Positions 11,591-24,474 are shown, counted from the stretch's first letter. The stretch: DNA of 64,000 nt from Jacaranda mimosifolia (GCA_018894105.1 CM032123.1:2109001-2173000); one strand, 5' to 3'. Numbers and translations: made by a program. The notes: generated by a model from the sequence alone, not told the origin.

Positions 11591-11596
11591 AATAAA
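11591..11596 (+). terminator. Viral poly(A) signal
   Basis: AATAAA lies 69 bp downstream of the TATA box, inside the expected transcript leader. Such placement gives the terminal redundancy of pararetroviral RNA: the signal is passed on the first round and used on the second. Confidence 0.55.
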
Positions 11597-11851
11597 AGAT
11601 TACTTTGAAGCATTTCTATTCTTCTTTACTATTCCGCTACCTTCTCCAACTTTTAAAAATTGAGTATGCTCTGCAGTTGCCTTTAATAGGATCCTCTGCA
11701 TCAGAAATATTTTTATTTTTCCTTCTCTAAGTTTAGTTTTCTAGCTTTGTTCAAGTTTCCTACTCTTGACTTTGATCTTGACCGAAGCATGTGTCTTAGC
11801 ATAAAAGGACACGCCCTTGTTGCCCATAGTTGAGGCTTTTCCCGGCGGACG

Positions 11852-11882
11852 TCATACCTTGCTAAGATACCGGCTTTCAGTG
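11852..11882 (+). repeat. Right 31-bp terminal direct repeat of the pararetrovirus
   Basis: This is an exact copy of 5042-5072. It ends after the TG that starts the primer site, and host sequence follows from 11883. The two copies are 6,810 bp apart, which gives the genome length of the integrated virus. Confidence 0.85.
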
Positions 11883-12649
11883 ATGAGGACCGAGATAAAT
11901 AGAAGCATGCTTATTGAATTTTGTCCTTAATTTCAAATGCTAAGGGGAAAAAGAAAGTAGGAACCAAGTTAAAAATGGGTTTAAGATCCATTTATATAAA
12001 GATTATTAAAAATTAATTGGTCGATCAGCATTTGCCTTTAATATGTATTAAGTTTGGATTTAAATTTGACGGACTTCAAATATGCGTGTATGTGTAGATT
12101 AAAAAAAATATTAACTATTATATGTTATTAGTAATTCTTTATCTTAAAGTGTAATATTTGTAAAAATATTCAAAGTACCCATTTTTTTTCCCTGCAAGAC
12201 AAATGTGTCCTCTTATGTACTTACTAAAAAACAAATTCATCCACTATAAAAGTGACAAATTATGCTCTGTTTGGTTGATCTGCATGGAGGACTGAGTTTA
12301 CCCTTTTTTGCGTAGTAATTTGAGGGACATTTTTGTCAATTCAACGAGAAAAAGAGCAATAGTGTTCTTTTCTAACTTGCCCTTGCTCATTTTTGTTTAG
12401 AAAGATTTCCCTTTTCCTAATTTTTGGCACTTGGCTGTTTGGTCAAAAGAAAAAAGTAAGAATTCATGGCCATTTTTCAGTTTCATTCATATCTATTTAT
12501 TTGCATTTATATTGAAGAATTTCAGTTTGCCACCCCTTTTATTCTTTTTGGTCCAAGATTTAGTTTGACCCTTAATTCTTTACTTTTTGCAAGATTATCT
12601 GAACTGCAATCATGACAAACTCTAAATATTGAAGAGATAAATACTCTAC
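11883..12649. other. Intergenic spacer right of the virus
   Basis: AT-rich host DNA with no gene or recognisable RNA. Confidence 0.55.
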
Positions 12650-13033
12650 AGTCACGTTTGAATGTATAGATAGAATTAATAAAATTATAATGATATGGTG
12701 GGGTTACACTGTTGAAAATAATATAATACTGTATTTGGTTATTAGAATTATACATTTTGGATAAGTATTTATTTTATCATTCCCTTATATGGATACAAGG
12801 ATTAAATAATTGAACTATTCAATTTATTAAAATACCCATTATAATAAGATAAGTTCAAATCTCAATATTTTCATTTATGGGTGTAATCGTCAAATGACTA
12901 ATTTATTATTCCCACTCTCAATTTGGATTGTACAATCTTAACCATTTTAGGGGGATTAACTATCAATTGAAAATAGAATAAAGGATCGGGCCCTTTATCA
13001 ATCATGAACTTTTTTCACTTGATCCAAACAATT
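12650..13033. mobile_element. Possible MITE
   Basis: The left part begins CACGTTTGAATGTATAG and the right part ends GATCCAAACAATTG, a loose inverted match. The segment is non-coding and AT-rich between. It resembles a decayed MITE but has no clear target duplication. Confidence 0.3.
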
Positions 13034-14581
13034 GATGAATCTTGACAATATAATATATCAAGCCATATCCACCAATCCAAATGCGCCTTGCATGTATGAT
13101 AGTTGTTTAAAAAATATGATGCACTCAGTATATAAATAACTTGATTCATCAATCAATCTACATTTTATTACTCCCGCATGTATTTTGTAAAAAAACATTA
13201 AATTAATAATGATTAAATTCGTCTTTAAACATAAAAATCCAACCACTAAATTATTGTCTCATCCACATGAATTTATCTAATTTTTCTCAAAGAACACCTA
13301 TAAAAGTGAGAGAAGAAGAACATCTTATGAATTCTTTCAAAACTCTTAATTTCTCTAATATGAAATAAGATTGCCGACACAAACTTATTGATTTTTTTTG
13401 TTAAAAATACCTTTAAAAAGGAAAAAACATCTTATAAATTCTTTCAAAAATTTTTAATTTATCTTATATGAAATAAAATCAAATATTATCAAATGTCTTA
13501 TACTTTTACTAACTTCTTTACGTGACAACTTTTCTACATATACGAACATGTATCTAATATCTCTTATCTAACACACTTATATCATGAAAGATAGTCTTAA
13601 AAGAGAAGAAAATGCTATAACAAACATCATCGTCATCAAACCACCGACAAATTTTTATTACCAACCTCATAAATCAGAAAAACAAATTCACATAAATGTG
13701 GAGAAGGTGAGACAATTGTTTTTTTCTTTATAAATGTCTCCAACCCACCATTAAAAAAGAGGAACAAAACCAAAATGTAAAATTACAGATATACCCTTCT
13801 TCCCAATTCCAAGCGCCACCGTCGTTGCGCGTGGGACCGCCCCACGCCCACCACCCACCACCATCGTTCGGGCCCCATCTGGGAAAACCCTATTTCTTAC
13901 ATTTACAAATTTTGCATCTTTCGATCCAAACATCAGTAAGTGTCCCTTGTGCATTACGCGCTCAACCTCAACTGTTCCTCTCTCTTTATTAGTACTACAC
14001 ATTTGATATTTCTTGTCTCCCTTTCCATCACTGTTATTTTTTTTTTTTTAAAGAAAAGCATTAATATTAACGCACTTTTATTTATTTATTTATTTTTGTC
14101 TTTGTCGATCCCTTCTTCAACCCCCGGGACATTTGATTCTCTGATCCACACACCATAGTCCCCCCCAGCTCATAAAACACAAAGAAAATACTAAAAGAGG
14201 GAGGCCCTTTATCACGAACAGGGGGTTTCTCTCAAGAAAAGAATCACTGAGAGAAGTAAAGGAAAAACAAAAACACCAGCAAAGCCAAAGAAAACTCTTT
14301 CGCTTTATAATAAATCCATCCACATTTTCCGTTTTCTTGAGTGTCTGTTAATTCTATCATCTGCAGTTGATTGTTTAGTGTGAAGGGGTTTTGTGATTAG
14401 GAAGAGGCGGGAAAGATATAAAAGAGAATTTCTACGCATTTCTTTCTTCCTTCTTTGACGTGTGCAAATGGGCATTGGGCCAAAGATATTATTTCTTCTT
14501 GCTCTCTCTTTTAATTGACTCTGAAGGTGTGTGAGTGAGTTGAAGGAGAGTTCTTGAGGGGCTCTTTTATCTTTTTTGGGA
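13034..14581 (+). promoter_or_regulatory. CESA upstream region and 5' UTR
   Basis: No other gene is seen. The part nearest the gene changes from AT-rich to mixed composition at about 13790, with a GC-rich block (13803-13880) and CT-rich tracts typical of a plant 5' UTR. I could not fix the transcription start or exclude a leader intron. Confidence 0.45.
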
Positions 14582-17500
14582 ATGGATACTAAAGGGAGGC
14601 TTGTGGCTGGTTCACACAACAGGAATGAGTTTGTACTCATCAATGCTGATGAGATTGGAAGGGTGAGTGCTCAACAGATATCATTTCTTGCTGTTTATTG
14701 CAGTCTCAAAAATGGTTTCAGCTTTGCAGTGTCCGCATGAATTATCGTTCTTTTTGAGTTTCTTGGCCATAAAGTTCTGGTTTTTGAGGAGGTCTTTTGG
14801 CTAATCTTCATATTTTCAGTATCTTTAGGGGTACAAGAGTGGATCTTTTCATTGATTTCTTGAGGTTGGCTGTCATTTTGGTCTCATATGTTTGGTCTAC
14901 AAGTTCAGATTCATGGGTTGGTTTAAAGGGATTTTTTTTTTCTCTCCCCCCCCAGTCCAATAAATTTAATGCCTAAATCTCAGTTTCTTTTAGCTTCTTT
15001 TTTAACTTTCTAGATTTCAGGCCAGTCCTTTTTAATTTTTTCCACTTGCATTCTTATTGCTTTGTTTCTTACGTGCGGAATTTTTCTTTACCTTGCTTTT
15101 GAATCTGTAAGATTGCTAATGTAGTTTCATTATGTTGATTTAGCCTAAGTTTTCATTGTTTGGAAATCTTGGAATTTCTTGATTTGAATCTGGCTCAGAC
15201 GTAATTGATTTCTCGTCTGTCGGCAGGTGACTTCTGTGAAAGAGTTGAGTGGACAGATCTGTCAGATTTGTGGAGATGAGATTGAATTTACTGTAGATGG
15301 AGAGCCTTTTGTTGCCTGCAATGAATGTGCTTTTCCAGTCTGTAGACCGTGCTATGAATATGAAAGAAGGGAGGGTAATCAAGCTTGTCCTCAGTGCAAA
15401 ACCAGATACAAGCGCATAAAAGGTAACTCTGCATGTTGTTATTTTTAATTCGGCTATTCTCAAAGTCTACTGCTTTGTTAATATTATAATTGACAAGCCA
15501 CTTAATTTCCAGGGAGCCCCAGAGTTGATGGGGACGAAGATGAAGATGAATTTGATGATTTGGAGAATGAATTTGATTATAATGGCAATGAAAGGAGAGA
15601 TCCTCAGCAGATTGCTGATGCAGCTCTCTCTGCTAGGCTTAATATTGGCCGCAGTGCTTCTGGAATCACTACTCCTTCGGAAATGGATGCCTCAGCCCTT
15701 AACTCGGAAATTCCTCTCCTTACTTATGGTCAAGAGGTAAATGTTGTCCCATTTTTTCTTTTCTGTTCTGTTTTTGTATAGTTTCTAGTGCAAAATTTAA
15801 AGAAAATGCGAATCTTGGTGAAGGATGATGCTATTTCGGCTGACAAGCATGCTCTAATTATCCCTCCCTTTATGGGTCGTGCAAAGCGAGTTCATCCTAT
15901 GCCATTTACAGATTCCTCCATGACTTGTAAGTTTTCTTTTTTGTTTGGGGTGGTTGTTTAGTTGCTTGATTATTTTCCTGGATCAGAAATTTAATGCACA
16001 TATCAACATTGCAGTGCCACCACGACCAATGGATCCCAAGAAAGACTTGGCTGTTTATGGTTATGGTACTGTTGCCTGGAAGGAAAGAATGGAGGAATGG
16101 AAGAAAAAACAGAATGATAAACTTCAAGTGGTTAAGCATCAAGGAGATAAAGGTGGTGTAGATGGAGACGAGTTGGAGGATCCTGATTTACCCAAGTAGG
16201 TCATCGTTTCTGTTTCCTTATTCATATGCAGTATGGTGCGTCTGTTGCCATGCTTTTATTTTCAATCCTTCTAGGATTTTATATGGTTGTGCTGACTCGT
16301 TACACTTGACTTGGCCAAGCTTTTGCAAAGCAAGACCAAATTATTGCATTTCTATCAGTCTGTTACTGTGTAGTTCAGCTAGGCCTAGAGTAACTTGGAA
16401 CTTGGAGACAACTAAATTCTGATTTCTGAAAGTCTATAATTGCCAAATAACTCTTTTGCAGAAAGTCATCATGAACAAATGATTAGTCTTGTTATTTCTA
16501 GTTTGATCATATAATATTAAATCTGATTGTAGAAAAGCTATAGAATTTTTAGGGGTGAATATTCATCTAAAGAACAGAGCATGAGATGGTAATGCAGGAT
16601 GAAGTTGGAGCACGACACTTAGGATGGTTGGAACATGGGACGTGACTCAAACTGTGTTACAAGACATGGAGAGTTGTAATAAATGCTTGCTGATATTTTT
16701 TTTTATCCTTGTATCATATACTGTGTGATAAGCAGCACTAACTGAGAAGAGAGGAAGCAGAATTAGAAGTGTTTGAATAGATTTTGTTCCCAAACCATTT
16801 TATCCGGTAAAGAGGTTCTGTAAATTTCCTTTTATGATTATTGCAGAATGGATGAAGGCAGACAACCACTTTCGAGGAAGCTACCAATTTCTTCAAGCAG
16901 GATAAATCCATACAGAATGATCATTCTACTTCGAATGGCAATTCTTGGATTATTCTTTCACTATAGAATACGTCACCCTGTCAATGATGCCTATGGATTG
17001 TGGCTAACGTCAATTATATGTGAGATATGGTTTGCTGTGTCGTGGATATTTGATCAGTTTCCAAAGTGGTTCCCGATAGAGCGAGAGACATACCTAGATA
17101 GACTCTCACTGAGGTATGAGAAAGAAGGAAAGCCATCTGAGCTTGCTGCTGTGGACATATTTGTGAGTACAGTGGATCCAACGAAGGAACCTCCACTTAT
17201 TACGGCAAACACAGTTCTTTCTATACTTGCTGTCGATTACCCAATCGACAAGGTTGTGTGCTATGTCTCTGACGATGGTGCTGCTATGCTTACTTTTGAA
17301 GCTCTTTCTGAGACGTCTGAGTTTGCCAGGAAATGGGTCCCATTCTGCAAGAAATTTAGCATAGAGCCTCGGGCTCCTGAATGGTACTTCGCTCAAAAGG
17401 TTGACTATTTGAGAGAAAAAGTAGACCCTACATTTGTGAGGGAGCGTCGTGCAATGAAGGTGCTATACTTTTTCCCTTAAATTGTTTCGTTTCTCTATTA

Positions 17501-20500
17501 TATTGCATCACTTTGCAAGATGTAAATTGCCTGCTGTATTAAGATTTTAAGAGAAAGCCAAAAGGTCAGGTGCTTGCTTTTTATTATAGATGGCCACATT
17601 AAATTCTAGTTATTTAGTCCTAAAATACAGACAAAACCTGACAAGTAATCCTCAAGCAAGTTAAATTTTGGGTTTCAACTTTGATGAATGAAACTTATAC
17701 GCTGTAACTGCTTTGATGCAGAGAGAATATGACGAGTTTAAAATACGAATAAATGGATTGGTTGCCATGGCACAAAAGGTTCCTGAGGAAGGTTGGACCA
17801 TGCAAGATGGAACTCTGTGGCCTGGAAATAATGTCAGGGACCATCCTGGAATGATCCAGGTTAGTGAAAACTCCCTCTGATGATATCCTATCCACTGTTA
17901 GAGCAAATTCTTAATAATAAACTTTGTTTTTTGCTTGACAGGTCTTCCTGGGTCAAAATGGTGTTCGGGATATTGAAGGGAATGAGTTGCCTCGTCTTAT
18001 ATATGTTTCTCGTGAGAAGAGGCCTGGATTTGAGCATCACAAAAAAGCTGGTGCTATGAATGCTTTGGTAATTGTTTTCCTTATATTCTTGCCTTCCTGT
18101 TATCATCTTTTTGAGATGACTCTAAAACAGATTCAGCTATCTGATCTATTATTATTGTTTTTTCCCCAGATACGGGTATCAGCTGTCATTTCAAATGCTC
18201 CTTATCTACTTAATGTCGATTGTGATCATTATATAAATAACAGCAAGGCTCTTAGGGAAGCTATGTGCTTCATGATGGACCCTCAATCTGGAAAGAAGAT
18301 ATGCTATGTCCAATTTCCTCAAAGATTTGATGGAATTGATCGACATGATAGATATTCAAATCGCAACGTTGTCTTTTTTGATGTATGTAGAAGAATCATT
18401 CGGGAGTTAAAATTTCATAATTACAAATTATGAATGGTTTTGGCTTCTGTATGGACTTTATTGATGATCATGTGAAAGGCTAATAATATCTGAATTGCTA
18501 ACAGATAAACATGAAAGGGCTTGATGGGATTCAAGGTCCAATTTATGTGGGAACGGGATGTGTCTTCAGGAGGCAAGCACTGTATGGATATGATGCCCCC
18601 AAGAAGGCGAAACCCCCTGGCAAAACATGCAATTGTTGGCCAAAATGGTGTTGCTGCTGTTTTGGATCGAGAAAGAAGAACAAGAAAGGGAGATCAAAAG
18701 AAAACAAGAAAAAGACCAAAAGCAGGGAAACTTCAACGCAGATTCATGCTCTTGAAAATATTGAGGAAGGAATGGAAGGTGAGTAACCAAATGTCAAAGT
18801 GTTATCAATACTAAATTATGCTTTCCTTCTGTAATGATGTATTCATTTTTTTGTTCCCTCGCCCTTTTGTGCTGGCAGGAATCGACAGTGAAAAATCATC
18901 CCTCATGCCCCAGATAAAATTTGAGAAAAAATTTGGGCAATCACCAGTTTTCATTGCTTCAACACTTCTAGAAGATGGCGGTGTTCCACAGGGAGCAACA
19001 TCTGCATCACTCTTGAAAGAAGCTATTCACGTCATTAGTTGTGGTTATGAAGATAAAACCGACTGGGGAAAAGAGGTATAAAGTCCCTGATAAAATCATT
19101 TCTGGAGAACTTTTTGCCACTTACATTTAATTTCTAACAATTATATATCACCAGGTTGGATGGATTTACGGTTCTGTTACTGAAGATATTTTAACTGGAT
19201 TTAAGATGCATTGCCATGGCTGGCGATCAGTCTACTGCATACCAAAAAGACCTGCCTTCAAGGGGTCAGCCCCAATCAATCTTTCGGACCGTTTGCATCA
19301 GGTTCTTCGATGGGCCTTGGGATCAGTTGAAATTTTCTTGAGTAGGCACTGTCCTATTTGGTACGGATATGGATGTGGTCTGAAGTCGCTCGAGAGATTT
19401 AATTACATAAACTCAGTTGTCTATCCATTGACTTCCCTTCCCTTGATTGCTTATTGCACCTTGCCAGCAGTTTGCCTCCTTACTGGCAAATTCATTGTCC
19501 CGGAGGTGAGCTCCTACCAAGTTACATTTCCTGAAATAAATTGTTCGGATTTCATTTTCATTAGCTTACTTGGTATTTTAGGTCCTGTTTGGTTTCATTT
19601 TCTAATTCATTTTCACCTATTTTTGCTATTTGAAAATGAATTATCAGCAACTTCTTGCCATTTTCACCAAAATCCCAGTTCATTTTTAAACTCAAAACAT
19701 ATTTCTCAATAACCTATATATCTTTTCTCTCTATTTTCATTATTACTATCTCTCTCCATCTATAACCTACTAAACTTTATACAATTATTAATTTTTAGAC
19801 AACCTATTTAAATACAAACTAATTTTCAATTCATTTTCTCTAACCACCTTTTCAAATTTTAGAAATGCTGAAAAGGAAAGTTGGAAATGAAAACATAACC
19901 AAACGACCTCTTGCATTTTGCTGACGGGTTCTTTTTGTTGTCTACAGATTAGCAACTATGCCAGTATAGTTTTCATGGGCCTCTTTATATCAATTGCTGC
20001 AACTAGTATCCTGGAGATGCAGTGGGGAGGAGTTGGGATTGATGACTGGTGGAGAAATGAGCAGTTTTGGGTGATTGGTGGTGTCTCATCACACTTTTTT
20101 GCTCTAATTCAAGGTCTTCTAAAGGTTTTGGCTGGTGTTAACACAAACTTCACTGTTACTTCAAAAGGAGCAGATGATGGAGAATTTTCAGAGCTTTACC
20201 TCTTCAAGTGGACATCTTTGTTGATCCCTCCGATGACTTTATTGATCATTAATATCATTGGAGTCGTCGTTGGGGTTTCAGATGCAATAAACAATGGGTA
20301 CGAAACTTGGGGACCTCTATTTGGCAAGCTGTTCTTTGCCTTTTGGGTCATTGTCCATTTATACCCATTCCTCAAAGGTTTCATGGGAAAACAAGACCGA
20401 CTTCCCACCATTATTGTCGTATGGTCAATTCTTCTAGCTTCCATATTCTCGTTGTTGTGGGTCCGCATCAACCCGTTTTTGTCAAGAGATGGGATTGTGT

Positions 20501-20529
20501 TAGAAGTTTGTGGATTGGATTGTGATTAG
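14582..20529 (+). CDS. CESA6-like: Cellulose synthase catalytic subunit, CESA6 clade
   Basis: This plasma-membrane glucosyltransferase polymerises UDP-glucose into beta-1,4-glucan within the cellulose synthase complex. Thirteen exons join in frame: 14582-14662, 15227-15422, 15513-15736, 15824-15926, 16015-16195, 16847-17459, 17722-17859, 17942-18067, 18170-18382, 18505-18778, 18879-19075, 19155-19505 and 19948-20529, giving 1,092 aa, the normal length. The N-terminal RING-type zinc finger has its cysteines at residues 39-84. Catalytic motifs are DDG (about 404), DCD (571-573), TED (about 793) and QVLRW (831-835), with two membrane helices before and six after the catalytic domain. The N-terminal start [20 protein letters not shown] and the ending VCGLDC place it with the primary-wall CESA2/5/6/9 group. 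Unusual changes are C856, S860 and L874 in the otherwise invariant GGLKWLER...YPWTS segment. Confidence 0.96.
19581..19910 (+). mobile_element. MITE (family 1) in CESA intron 12
   Basis: A 330-bp non-coding insertion fills most of intron 12. Its ends are GGTCCTGTTTGGTTTCATTTTC and, inverted, a matching GAGGTCGTTTGGTT...TTTTCATTTC. Related copies lie at 31629, 42125 and 43468 (the last inverted), all sharing AACCTATATATCTTYTCTCTCTATTTTCATTA-like cores. No target duplication is clear. Confidence 0.65.
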
Positions 20530-21244
20530 AGGTACAAAGGATGAAGAAGTTTAGGTGGATTTAAGTTTATATGTAGAGAAGTTGCTTGGGAAGTGCGAAA
20601 ACAGATCAAACTCAGGAGCAAAGATCCCCGTATCCCTGGAGACATCACCAATGGGCATATAGAAACATAAAGGAGTTGGAAGAAGTTCTGAGGTGATTTT
20701 GTGTGTAGATAGAATTCTGCGACCATTTATATTGTTCTGCAAAGTTTTTCATTTATTCTTTGGGTAAGTTTGTGCTTTTGTGTTCCCAAAAGAACATATA
20801 TTAGTTTTGTCATAATTTATATTCCCTTCTCAATAAGGGCCTCATACAAGAGTTTTTCTTAACCTTTCAAAGGCTCGAAGGTTTGCTCTTGTGGTTACTC
20901 TCGATTTCTGGTCCTGGACTCTTGTTTTCAGCTCGTGAAATACCAGATTAGATGTATGCAATGTTGATGTAATAAAACAGAGCAATATATTGAGTTCGGT
21001 GAACTTTGATAGAGACAGATTCACTACCATTTTCAGTTGATATGGAATTATTTTTTGTTCTATAGATACTTTGTTCAGTTTGAATCTTTTATTTCATTAG
21101 GTGTTTTATTTTTTATTTTATAGCATAAAGTGAAACGCATGATAAAATAGTATTAGAAATAGGGGGATCTAAAATGTTGTCCTTGCCTCTGGCCCTAAAC
21201 GGACAAGGTTTGCTATTGAAGTACAATAACAAAAAGAAAATTGG
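20530..21244. other. Convergent 3' region between CESA and receptor kinase
   Basis: This holds the 3' UTR of the cellulose synthase. A likely poly(A) signal AATAAA lies at 20971-20976 on the + strand. The opposing receptor kinase ends at 21245. No further gene is visible. Confidence 0.55.
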
Positions 21245-24200
21245 CTATTGACGGTTGCCCATCTCATCTTCACCACAGTTTCTATTTCTAAGCAGAGCAT
21301 CTCTGATGGATTGCAGCTCACCAACAGCATCAGAAATGTTCATTCTTTCTTTTGCAGACTCGGCTGAGCAGGCAACTCCAACTCTGAGAACCCTAACTAG
21401 GCATCTGTTACTTTTGTGATTTTCCATAGAGCTGCTACTTTGATGGCAATTCGTGGTTACAATGTCCATTTCTATGTCATGGAGAAGTATGGGATCTACA
21501 ATATCTATTACCCTGTCAGGTAAAGAATGCTGAACAAAACTATGAAGTCCAAATCCATCTTTGAACATCTCATCTGTCGGCCTTTTACCAGTGAACAACT
21601 CTAACAGGAGGATCCCAAAGCTGTATACATCACCATAAGTTGATGGCTCACTTCCAGTCCCATATTCTGCAACATCACAGTATCAGCAGATTGAAGCAAA
21701 AAAAATTTAAAACAAAAATAAAAACAATTAACTGGATTTAATGGCTAAGTACCTGGAGCAGTGTATCCAATAGTTCCTCTAACCAGGCTGGAACTTGTTG
21801 GATGGATAGAAGAGCTGTTGGTAGAATTAAGAAGGAATCTTGCTAATCCAAAATCACCAACATGGCCGACTAATTCATCGTCTAGAAGAACATTGCTCGG
21901 CTTGAGATCACAATGAATGATTGGGCTTACACATCTCAGATGAAGGTAATCAACTGCAGAAGCAATATCAAGGGCTATATTTACCCTCTGAACAATGTTC
22001 AACTTCCTAATATCGCCCGGCTTTGGATGCAACCAGTCATCAAGACTGCCGTTAGGCATGAACTCATAGACCAAAGCTTTGAAGTCATTTCCATGAATAT
22101 CAACACCAGAGCATGCTGTTAGCACCTTGACAAGATTCCGATGCCTAATGTTTCTCAAGGCCTCACATTCAGCCATGAAGCTTTTTAGAGCTCCATGTTG
22201 TGAAAGATTCAATATTTTTACAGCAACAAGTGTTCTTTCCCCTCCAAGAGTTCCTTTGTAGACTGATCCATAACTACCAATGCCTAGTAAACTGTCTGGG
22301 GAAAATCCATCCGTGGCTTGGAGGAGAGTTCGATAAGATACATTCATCAGTAAGTTACCGAATGGATTTGAAGGAGACACTGTTTTCTCTCTTTTAGGCC
22401 GGCAGAAGATAAGGACACCAATAGTCATACTTATCCCTACTGCCACAGATATACAGATAACAATCTTTAAGGTTAAACTCAAGCTGGATGATTTCTTGGG
22501 CAGTTTAAAGTTGCATTTGGGAAGCTTTAGTTCAGGAGTACCCCCACAGAGTTTTGGGTTCCCAGTTACTGAAACTGAACTTGCATTTCTGAATATGCCG
22601 TCTTCCGGTAAGGCACCACTTAAATCATTGAAAGATAGATTCAGGGCTAGCAAGTTAAACTCTCCCAAGAACTGTGGAATTGGGCCATCAAATTTGTTGC
22701 GAGAAAGGTTTAAAATTTGAAGACCCCTCAAAGAACTGAGAGTTGATGGGATATTTCCCTCAAAGGAATTTCCTTCCATGTCTAGATATTCTAAACTCAG
22801 ACAACTGCCTAGAGTACTAGGAATTCTACCAACAAAGTTGTTCCTAGAAACATTGAAATACTCCAGATTTTTAAGGTTTCCAATTTCTATAGGAAGAGAA
22901 CTATTCAGCTGGTTTTGAGAAAGATCAGCAGTTCTCAAGGAAGGGATGCTCAAAACTTCTCTAGGCACCGGACCAGATAAAACATTTCGAGAAAGATTCA
23001 GTACCAATAAATTTTGACAATCCCCCAAGCTTGATGGTAAGACGTCGCTAAGAATGTTCTCAGAAATATACATATAAACCAATTGACTCAAATTTCCAAT
23101 AGAAGAAGGGATGCTGCTAGAGAATCTATTGCTGGAGAAGTCTATAACTTGTAGATTTTGAAGTTTCCCAATACTAAAAGGGATCATGCCTGTGAATCTG
23201 TTGTCATTTACTCTAAGGTCCTGTAGATTGACAAAGTTTCCTATATCAGATGGAATGGTACCAGTAAGTTGATTGCTTGTCAGAAACAATCTTGAAAGGG
23301 TAGTAGAAATGTTCCAAAATGCAAGAGGCAGCTGCCCTCCAAACCTGTTATCATCCAGCCCCAAGCTAACTAAATTGGTTGCATTGGTTAAAGAGGAAAT
23401 GAAGCTAAAGTCATTTGGATCTCCCTTTCCAAGTAGATTACCAGAAAGGGCTAAAACACCAAGCTTATTCAACTTCACCAAACTAGGCACCTCCCCTGAG
23501 AATCTATTGTAGCCCAGGTGTAGATATCTTAAATTTGTTGCATTAGAGAATGAACCAGGAATTGATCCAGAAAACAGGTTTATCCCCGCACTGAAGAACT
23601 CAAGATTGGGAAAAGCAGTGCCTATATAAGAAGGAAGAGTACCTCCTATCTGGTTAGCTGCTAAGTCGAAAATCGAAATATAAGTAAGATTGAAAATAGA
23701 AAGAGGGATAGATCCTGTCAGCCTGTTTTCACCAAATGCTAAAAGTTCCAAACTCGTGAGACGGCCTAATGAATCAGGGATTTCACCTGTAAGAGCATTT
23801 GAGCCTCCATATAATCTCACGAGAGACGACAAGTTTCCAAAAGTAGAAGGGATGGCACCACTGATGCTATTCCTGCTGAAAGCAAACAACTTGAGCCTGG
23901 ATAAAGACCCAAGCTCTGGTGGAAGAACCCCTGATAATCTGTTATAAGAAACTATGACGGACAAAAGATTAGTACAGTTAGATAAACTGGTAGGGATTTC
24001 ACCCTCAATCAAATTGTAGCTGATGGAGAAATTCTGGAGTCTTTTAAGCTGACCAAGTTCAGGGGGCAACTCTCCAGCGTAGCTATTATTGTCCAGGGCC
24101 AAGAACCTTAGGAAACTTAAATTTCCAATGTGGGGCGATACAGAACCTGTCAGGTTTTGCTTCACCAGGTTCAATCCAATGACCCTTTGGTGTCGAGGGC

Positions 24201-24396
24201 TGCAAATAATGCCTTTCCACTGGCAAAAGGGGATGGATGAATTCCATGACTTTAAAGAGTCTAATGGATCATTTGTTGTGGCCCTGAACGCGAGCAAGGC
24301 CTCATAGTCTGTCTCATTGTTGCGGTTTATAGAACTAACTAAGAAAGGAGGAGCCAAAAATGAAAAAAGAAGTATTAGCATGAAATTGGACAACAT
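21245..24396 (-). CDS. LRR receptor-like kinase, subfamily XII (EFR/XA21-like)
   Basis: Two exons on the - strand, 24396-21753 and 21666-21245, with an 86-bp intron, encode 1,021 aa. The start ATG (24394-24396) opens a signal peptide (LILLFSFLAPPFLVSS), followed by an N-terminal LRR cap with WNSSIPFCQWKGIIC, about 20 LRRs, a membrane helix near residue 650 (VICISVAVGISMTIGVLIF) and a kinase domain with glycine loop GIGSYGSVYKG, VAVKIL lysine, HCDLKPSN catalytic loop and GDFGLA. The Cys before the catalytic Asp makes it a non-RD kinase, typical of pattern-recognition receptors such as EFR, FLS2 and XA21. The intron splits the APE motif, at the family's usual place. All key residues are intact. 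The ligand is unknown, and a role in immune perception is inferred from the subfamily. Confidence 0.94.
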
Positions 24397-24464
24397 GATT
24401 AATGAAATTGTTGGTACTAAAACTTACACAACGAAGTTGGCAAGAAAACAAAGAAGAGCTTCTT

Positions 24465-24474
24465 CTTTATACTA
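24465..24474 (-). promoter_or_regulatory. Probable TATA box of the LRR-XII kinase
   Basis: TAGTATAAAG on the - strand lies about 70 bp upstream of the start codon, a sensible distance for a short 5' leader. Confidence 0.45.

Larger units (their letters stand above)
5042..11882 (+). mobile_element. Endogenous pararetrovirus, florendovirus/petuvirus-like, decayed
   Basis: One unit length (6,810 bp between repeats) of a Caulimoviridae genome is integrated in the + orientation. In order it holds a tRNA-Met primer site, movement protein, coiled coil, coat protein with zinc knuckle, aspartic protease, reverse transcriptase and RNase H in what was one long frame, then a further C-terminal region or second ORF, a TATA box and a poly(A) signal. 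There is no integrase, no long LTR and no envelope, and a movement protein is present, which separates it from LTR retrotransposons. Frameshifts lie near 6346-6400, 8020-8045, 8465-8480, 9275-9285 and 10770-10780. In-frame TAG stops are at 6571, 6961, 9107 and 10459. It is therefore a non-functional fossil. The single large frame and the downstream frame resemble florendoviruses. Petuvirus is the alternative. Confidence 0.88.

Noticed and set aside
5042..11882. LTR retrotransposon
   Set aside because: The terminal repeats are only 31 bp, there is no integrase, and a movement protein and caulimovirid gene order are present.
13751..14643. Minus-strand ORFs of 83, 68 and 112 codons in front of CESA
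   Set aside because: They are antisense to the CESA leader and first exon, with no recognised domain.
22496..24307. Several plus-strand ORFs across the LRR kinase
   Set aside because: They are antisense products of the repeated LRR coding sequence.
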